DNA from: DATMXS01 sp035561355
Lineage (GTDB): Bacteria; Acidobacteriota; Terriglobia; Bryobacterales; Bryobacteraceae
Length of the DNA: 10,224 nt
Assembly (NCBI GenBank): GCA_035561355.1
Contig: DATMXS010000393.1
Location: forward strand, 1-10,224
Reading direction: 5' to 3'
A program made the translations under genes and the position numbers. The notes beneath the pieces are model-generated. The model saw only the letters and a list, made by a program, of their open reading frames with translations. It ran no database searches and was not told where the DNA came from. The stretch's first letter is position 1. The number at the start of each line of letters is the position of its first letter. This document shows positions 6,484-10,224 of this stretch, in pieces.

Positions 6484-7431
6484 GTGAGTCATCGATTCCT
6501 TGTTTCTTTCCTTCTGTGCGCCAGCCTGTTCGTGCCAGGTGCAGTAGGTCAAACTCCAGCGCCTGCGCCCGAATCAACCGCTGAGGCGTCGGCGCCGCCT
6601 CAGGCCACGGATCAGGTGGCGCCCGTCATCGAACCGTCCGGCGAGCCGGAGCCGAATGCGTGGAAGCGGTTCCCACGCAATCTGCTGGAGGACCAGAAGG
6701 CGATCTGGACGAGTCCGTTCCGGATGAGTAAGCAGGACGCGAAGTGGTGGGTTCTGTTCGGGGGCGCCACGGCCGGTTTCATCGCCGGCGATTACTGGCT
6801 GTCCCGCCAGCTCCCGAATACGAGTGACCAGATAGCCGTCGCGCGCTGGACGTCGCGCATCGGAGCAAGCTATTCCATCATTCCCATCACTGCGTCGGTG
6901 TACCTCTACGGCAGGTTGACAGACAGCCCGCGCGCCCGGGAAACCGGCCGGATAGGCCTCGAAACGCTCGTGAACGCAGCGATCGTAAACGCGACGATCA
7001 AAGCGGTAACCCGTCGCGAGCGGCCGCTTCAAGGCGATGGACACGGCACTTTCTGGTCTAAAACCGGGGGGACTTGGGATGCGAGTTTCCCTTCCGGGCA
7101 TGCCACGTACTCCTTCGCGCTCGCCTCAGTGGTCGCGCATGAGTTTCCGCGGCCCCGGATCGTGCCGATTACCGCGTATGCATTGGCGACGACAGTAGGT
7201 GCATCGCGTTTCGCCGTACGAAAGCATTTCGCCTCCGACATCATCGTAGGAGGGGCGATCGGCTGGTTCATCGGTCATTATGTGTATGGCAAGCGCCATA
7301 ACGCGGAACTGGACACACTGCGCGGCGGCGTCCGCAATTGGATCGTGACCCACGTCGAGTTCCAGCCGGTATACGGCGGGCTTGGCGCGCAGCACTGCGC
7401 CACCCCGCCGGCCTGCGGGATGCTGCGTTAA
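6484..7431 (+). CDS. Exported PAP2-superfamily phosphatase
   Basis: The 315-residue protein has the three-part signature of the PAP2 / vanadium-haloperoxidase-like acid phosphatase superfamily: KAVTRRERP (KxxxxxxRP; Lys173, Arg180, Pro181), PSGH (203-206) and SRFAVRKHFASD (SRxxxxxHxxxD; Arg242, His248, Asp252). In the family the last His is the nucleophile that forms a phospho-enzyme and His206 donates a proton. A signal peptide covers about 1-22, followed by a Pro/Ala/Glu-rich linker (23-58), so the catalytic part faces the periplasm. Hydrophobic stretches at about 89-102, 130-142, 161-172, 206-219, 226-240 and 253-268 suggest membrane association. Likely substrates are phosphorylated lipids such as undecaprenyl diphosphate or phosphatidic acid; the sequence does not say which. 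After the signature, the short tail holds two cysteines (305, 311) and looks unusual. Transcription is separated from the receptor gene by a strong terminator. Confidence 0.88.
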   Translation: MSHRFLVSFLLCASLFVPGAVGQTPAPAPESTAEASAPPQATDQVAPVIEPSGEPEPNAWKRFPRNLLEDQKAIWTSPFRMSKQDAKWWVLFGGATAGFIAGDYWLSRQLPNTSDQIAVARWTSRIGASYSIIPITASVYLYGRLTDSPRARETGRIGLETLVNAAIVNATIKAVTRRERPLQGDGHGTFWSKTGGTWDASFPSGHATYSFALASVVAHEFPRPRIVPITAYALATTVGASRFAVRKHFASDIIVGGAIGWFIGHYVYGKRHNAELDTLRGGVRNWIVTHVEFQPVYGGLGAQHCATPPACGMLR

Positions 7432-7509
7432 CTGTCCACGCCCAGACTGACCCCTGTTCGAATTTCCCGTAGTCAGCGCCGTGGTGCGCCGCATCTGTTC
7501 GGCTTCAAG

Positions 7510-7515
7510 TAGACT
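7510..7515 (+). promoter_or_regulatory. Candidate -10 box giving a leaderless CocE-type hydrolase transcript
   Basis: TAGACT ends 7 nt before the ATG at 7523, so transcription would begin at or within a nucleotide of the start codon. No Shine-Dalgarno sequence precedes the ATG, consistent with leaderless translation. The -35 position is not convincing. Confidence 0.3.
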
Positions 7516-7522
7516 CGTACGC

Positions 7523-9229
7523 ATGCGGATCCTGGTTGCGCCGGTTCTCACACTCCTTCTTTCCGTTGTCGCATTCGCTCAGCCGTACCGCGTTCTGATC
7601 CAGAACGGCGCGCGCGCCACGATGCGAGACGGTGTTGTGCTCGTCGCCAATATTTACCGCCCTGAGGCCGAAGGCAAGTTCCCGGTCCTGCTCCAGCGCA
7701 CGCCATACAACCGAGCCGGCGAGGCATCCGAAGCAGCCCAACTCGCTTCCAACGGTTATGTGGTCGTGATCCAGGACACGCGCGGCCGCTTCGACTCGGA
7801 AGGCGAGTTCTATCCCTTCCGCCACGAGGGCCGCGATGGCTATGACACGGTGGAGTGGGCTGCCGGGTTGCCCTACTCGAACGGGCAGGTCGGGATGTTC
7901 GGCGGGTCGTATGTCGGCGCGACGCAAATGCTCGCGGCAATCGAAGTGCCTCCGCACCTCACCGCGATATTTCCGTACGTCACCGCATCGGAGTATTACG
8001 AAGGCTGGACTTATCAAGGCGGAGCATTGATGCAGTGGTTCGCCAGTTCATGGTCCTCCGGCCTCACGGTGGATACTCTCCGCAGAAAAGCGGCTGCGCT
8101 GCAGAACCCGAAGGAGTGGGTGGCGCAGCTTCCCGTTGACGCGTACCGCATGCTGGAGTTGCCGCCGGTTGCGGGACTCGCACCGTACTTCCGCGACTGG
8201 GTTACCCACGAGACGAACGACGAATACTGGCAGCCGTGGCGCATCTCGGACCACTACGGCGCAATGAAAGTCAAAGGCCTGCACGCCGGAGGGTGGCACG
8301 ACATCTTTCTGAAGGGCAGCATCGGGAACTTCATTGGCATGCGGAAGTCCTCTCCGGCGGCGTCCGAACAGCGGCTGCTCGTCGGGCCTTGGGCGCACGC
8401 CGAGACGTCCCCCGATGGCAAGATCGGCGATGTGACGTTCGGCAAAAGTGCGGTGCTCGACATGACGGGAACTATCCAGCGCTGGTTCGACTACGCGCTG
8501 AAAGGCGTGAAGAACGAGTACGCGACGAACGCGCCGGTGCGCATCTTCGTGATGGGCGATAACGTCTGGCGCGACGAGCAGGAATTCCCCCTTGCGCGCA
8601 CGCGCTATACCAGCTATCACCTGCGCCGGGATGCGCTCACGACGGAGGCGCCGGCAAACGATCCGCCCCAGACTTATACTTACGATCCGGCGACCCCGGT
8701 TCCGACCATCGGCGGCCGCCTGTGTTGCGGGAATAATCAGCTCCCGCCCGGGCCTGCCGACCAGCGCCGGAACGAAGGCCGCCCGGATGTGCTCGTCTTC
8801 TCGACGCCACCGCTCGAAAAGGACGTTGAGGTTACCGGGTTCATCCGGGCCAAGCTGCATGCATCCACTTCCGCCGTGGACACCGATTTCACAGCTCTCC
8901 TGGCCGACGTCGAGCCGTCAGGATATGCAAGGTTCCTTACGGACGGTATCGTGCGGGCGCGCTATCGCAACTCGACCAGGAAGGCCGAACCGGTCGAGCC
9001 CGGCAAGGTGTACGAGTTCGACATCGACCTTTGGGCCACGAGCAACGTGTTCAAGGCGGGGCACCGCATCAGGCTGTACATTTCGAGCAGCAATTTTCCG
9101 CGGTTCAACCGCAACCTGAACACCGGCGAGACGATCGCCGGCTCTACGCGAATGGTCAAGGCGGAGCAGAGGATCTACCACGACGCAAAGCACCCGTCGG
9201 CGCTGATCCTGCCGGTTATTCCGCGGTGA
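7523..9229 (+). CDS. Exported CocE/NonD-family serine hydrolase (peptidase S15-like)
   Basis: The 568-residue protein matches the CocE / alpha-amino-acid ester hydrolase / X-Pro dipeptidyl-peptidase group, alpha/beta hydrolases that cleave esters or amides. Residues 1-19 are a signal peptide with the cleavage site AFA-Q, so the enzyme is exported. The catalytic triad can be read: Ser129 in GMFGGSYVG, Asp260 in GGWHDIF and His292 in GPWAHAE, in the order and near the spacing of cocaine esterase. Family landmarks MRDGVVLVANIYRP (34-47), QDTRGRFDSEGEF (84-96) and GYDTVEW (106-112) are present. The C-terminal third (about 330-565) is the jelly-roll domain, containing GGRLCCGNN with adjacent Cys401 and Cys402. 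The length is close to cocaine esterase (574). The substrate is unknown; peptide or ester scavenging is plausible. The frame extends upstream to a GTG at 7481, but the 14 added residues would spoil the signal peptide, so the ATG at 7523 is chosen. It lies 91 bp after the PAP2 gene. Confidence 0.9.
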   Translation: MRILVAPVLTLLLSVVAFAQPYRVLIQNGARATMRDGVVLVANIYRPEAEGKFPVLLQRTPYNRAGEASEAAQLASNGYVVVIQDTRGRFDSEGEFYPFRHEGRDGYDTVEWAAGLPYSNGQVGMFGGSYVGATQMLAAIEVPPHLTAIFPYVTASEYYEGWTYQGGALMQWFASSWSSGLTVDTLRRKAAALQNPKEWVAQLPVDAYRMLELPPVAGLAPYFRDWVTHETNDEYWQPWRISDHYGAMKVKGLHAGGWHDIFLKGSIGNFIGMRKSSPAASEQRLLVGPWAHAETSPDGKIGDVTFGKSAVLDMTGTIQRWFDYALKGVKNEYATNAPVRIFVMGDNVWRDEQEFPLARTRYTSYHLRRDALTTEAPANDPPQTYTYDPATPVPTIGGRLCCGNNQLPPGPADQRRNEGRPDVLVFSTPPLEKDVEVTGFIRAKLHASTSAVDTDFTALLADVEPSGYARFLTDGIVRARYRNSTRKAEPVEPGKVYEFDIDLWATSNVFKAGHRIRLYISSSNFPRFNRNLNTGETIAGSTRMVKAEQRIYHDAKHPSALILPVIPR

Positions 9230-9230
9230 A

Positions 9231-9243
9231 CGCGAGGGTCGCG
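9231..9243 (+). repeat. Small hairpin right after the CocE-type hydrolase stop codon
   Basis: CGCGA (9231-9235) and TCGCG (9239-9243) form a perfect 5-bp stem with a GGG loop, beginning 1 nt after the stop codon. With no T-run it is at most a weak or Rho-assisted end signal. The rest of the 105-bp gap to the next gene shows no gene. Confidence 0.25.
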
Positions 9244-9307
9244 GGCTGTCAGGAACACCCGTCCGCTTACGTCCCAGCGCGCTACCTTCTGCGGCCGAAC
9301 CCTGGGC

Positions 9308-9327
9308 TACCATAGGAATCAGAGGGG
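9308..9327 (+). promoter_or_regulatory. Ribosome binding site and candidate -10 for the dioxygenase gene
   Basis: AGAGGGG (9321-9327) lies 7 nt before the ATG at 9335 and is a good ribosome site. TACCAT (9308-9313) upstream fits TANNNT and would place the transcript start near 9320, which would leave the ribosome site at the very 5' end; this makes the -10 reading doubtful, while the ribosome site is credible. Confidence 0.4.
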
Positions 9328-9334
9328 ATCAGCG

Positions 9335-10224
9335 ATGCCGCAAACTGCGGAAAACATCGTCCAGAGTGTGCCGAAGGACTTCCTGCCCATCAACGGCACG
9401 GACCACGTCGAGTTCTATGTTGGAAACGCGAAGCAGGCCGCGTACTACTATCGCGCGGCGTTCGGGTTCCGGCTGGTGGCGTATGCGGGTCCGGAGACAG
9501 GCGTGCGCGAGACGGTGTCCTGGGTGGTCCAGCAGGACAAGATCCGCTTCGTGCTGACGACGGCGCTTCGGCCGGAGCACGCAGTCGCGCAGCACGTTCA
9601 GCAGCACGGGGACGGCGTCCGTTCGATCGCCCTCTGGGTGGACGATGCCGAATCCGCGTACGAGGAAACGACAAAGCGCGGCGCACGCGGCCTGACCCCG
9701 CCGCACACGCTCGACGGCGAATTCGGTCAGGTGCGCCTGGCCTCGATCGCGCTGTATGGCGACACGATCCACACCTTTGTGGAGCGCAAGGAATATCACG
9801 GGATGTTCCTGCCGGGGTACCGCGCCGTAACCGGTGAAGACCCTGTGTCGCGTCCGTCCGGGCTGCGCTATGTGGACCACATGGTGGCCAACGTCGCGCT
9901 CGGCGAGATGAACCGGTGGGTTCGCTTTTACGAAGACGTAATGGGCTTTCGCCTGTACCAGACCTTCGACGATAAGGACATCTCAACGGAGTATTCCGCC
10001 CTGATGTCGAAGGTGATGGCGAACGGCAACAGCCGTATCAAGTTCCCGATCAATGAGCCGGCCGCGGGGAAGCGTAAGTCCCAGATCGACGAGTACCTGG
10101 ACTTCTATCAGGGGCCGGGCGTGCAGCACATCGCGATGATCACGGACGATATCATCGGCACGGTGTCGAAGCTGCGGAGCCAGGGCGTCGAGTTTCTGCG
10201 CGTGCCTTCCGCGTACTACGAGAC
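9335..10224 (+). CDS. hppD: 4-hydroxyphenylpyruvate dioxygenase, 3' end cut by the window
   Basis: The open frame runs 296 codons to the window end. The product converts 4-hydroxyphenylpyruvate and O2 to homogentisate and CO2 (EC 1.13.11.27), the second step of tyrosine breakdown, in the cytoplasm. Two vicinal-oxygen-chelate halves are visible: an N-terminal one (about 20-150, starting INGTDHVEFYVGNAKQA) and the catalytic one (about 178 onward, starting LRYVDHMVANV). The stretch from FPINEP (237-242) through SQIDEYLDFY (249-258) to GPGVQHIAM (260-268) is highly characteristic of this enzyme. The iron ligands His182 and His265 are present with the 83-residue spacing of the human enzyme (His183, His266). 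The third ligand, a Glu expected near residue 348, falls beyond the window, as do roughly 80-90 residues. The related 4-hydroxymandelate synthase cannot be fully excluded without the C-terminus but fits less well. The start is fixed by AGAGGGG 7 nt upstream. Homogentisate dioxygenase may follow. Confidence 0.94.
   Translation, partial: MPQTAENIVQSVPKDFLPINGTDHVEFYVGNAKQAAYYYRAAFGFRLVAYAGPETGVRETVSWVVQQDKIRFVLTTALRPEHAVAQHVQQHGDGVRSIALWVDDAESAYEETTKRGARGLTPPHTLDGEFGQVRLASIALYGDTIHTFVERKEYHGMFLPGYRAVTGEDPVSRPSGLRYVDHMVANVALGEMNRWVRFYEDVMGFRLYQTFDDKDISTEYSALMSKVMANGNSRIKFPINEPAAGKRKSQIDEYLDFYQGPGVQHIAMITDDIIGTVSKLRSQGVEFLRVPSAYYE

Noticed and set aside
7481..7522. GTG start extending the CocE-type hydrolase by 14 residues
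   Set aside because: It would place extra charged residues and a cysteine ahead of a complete signal peptide that begins at the ATG at 7523.
9281..9311. Direct repeat GCTACC spaced 25 bp apart before the dioxygenase gene
   Set aside because: A 6-bp repeat seen twice is within chance, with no third copy or dyad nearby.
1..10224. A new multi-gene system such as defence, CRISPR, retron or biosynthetic cluster
   Set aside because: The recognisable genes are common envelope and catabolic families with separate transcription signals; no repeats, nuclease, reverse transcriptase or synthase genes were seen.

Overview
The window looks like an ordinary chromosomal stretch of a high-GC, Gram-negative bacterium, most likely an acidobacterium of the Solibacter/Bryobacterales type. 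The assignment is inferred from gene families: a very large Oar-like TonB-dependent receptor with an N-terminal carboxypeptidase-regulatory-like domain, an exported PAP2 phosphatase and an exported CocE-type hydrolase are all common in that group. No rRNA, tRNA, mobile element, CRISPR array or phage gene was seen.

Left third (1-2682): small, poorly characterised genes at low density. A four-segment membrane protein (30-425, +) and a lipoprotein with an OB-fold-like look (616-1131, +) face a possible 85-residue membrane-anchored protein with a proline-rich tail (1204-1461, -). After a 342-bp stretch with no convincing gene comes a CPBP-family intramembrane protease (1804-2682, -) with all three catalytic motifs.

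Middle (2683-6430): a 249-bp divergent intergenic region carries a good candidate promoter (2818-2847), an inverted repeat within its spacer and a leader hairpin. It drives a 1146-residue TonB-dependent receptor (2932-6372), which ends at a strong intrinsic terminator (6399-6430).

Right third (6484-10224): three separately spaced plus-strand genes. These are an exported PAP2-superfamily phosphatase (6484-7431), an exported CocE/NonD (peptidase S15-like) serine hydrolase (7523-9229) and the first 296 codons of 4-hydroxyphenylpyruvate dioxygenase (9335 to the window end), which begins homogentisate formation in tyrosine catabolism.

The receptor, phosphatase and hydrolase are all envelope or exported proteins and could together serve scavenging of external compounds, but a terminator and gaps of about 90-110 bp argue against one operon. 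Several starts lack a Shine-Dalgarno sequence and instead have a TANNNT hexamer 7-11 nt upstream, which suggests leaderless or near-leaderless transcripts. I did not find a convincing previously undescribed system; the findings are modest leads.
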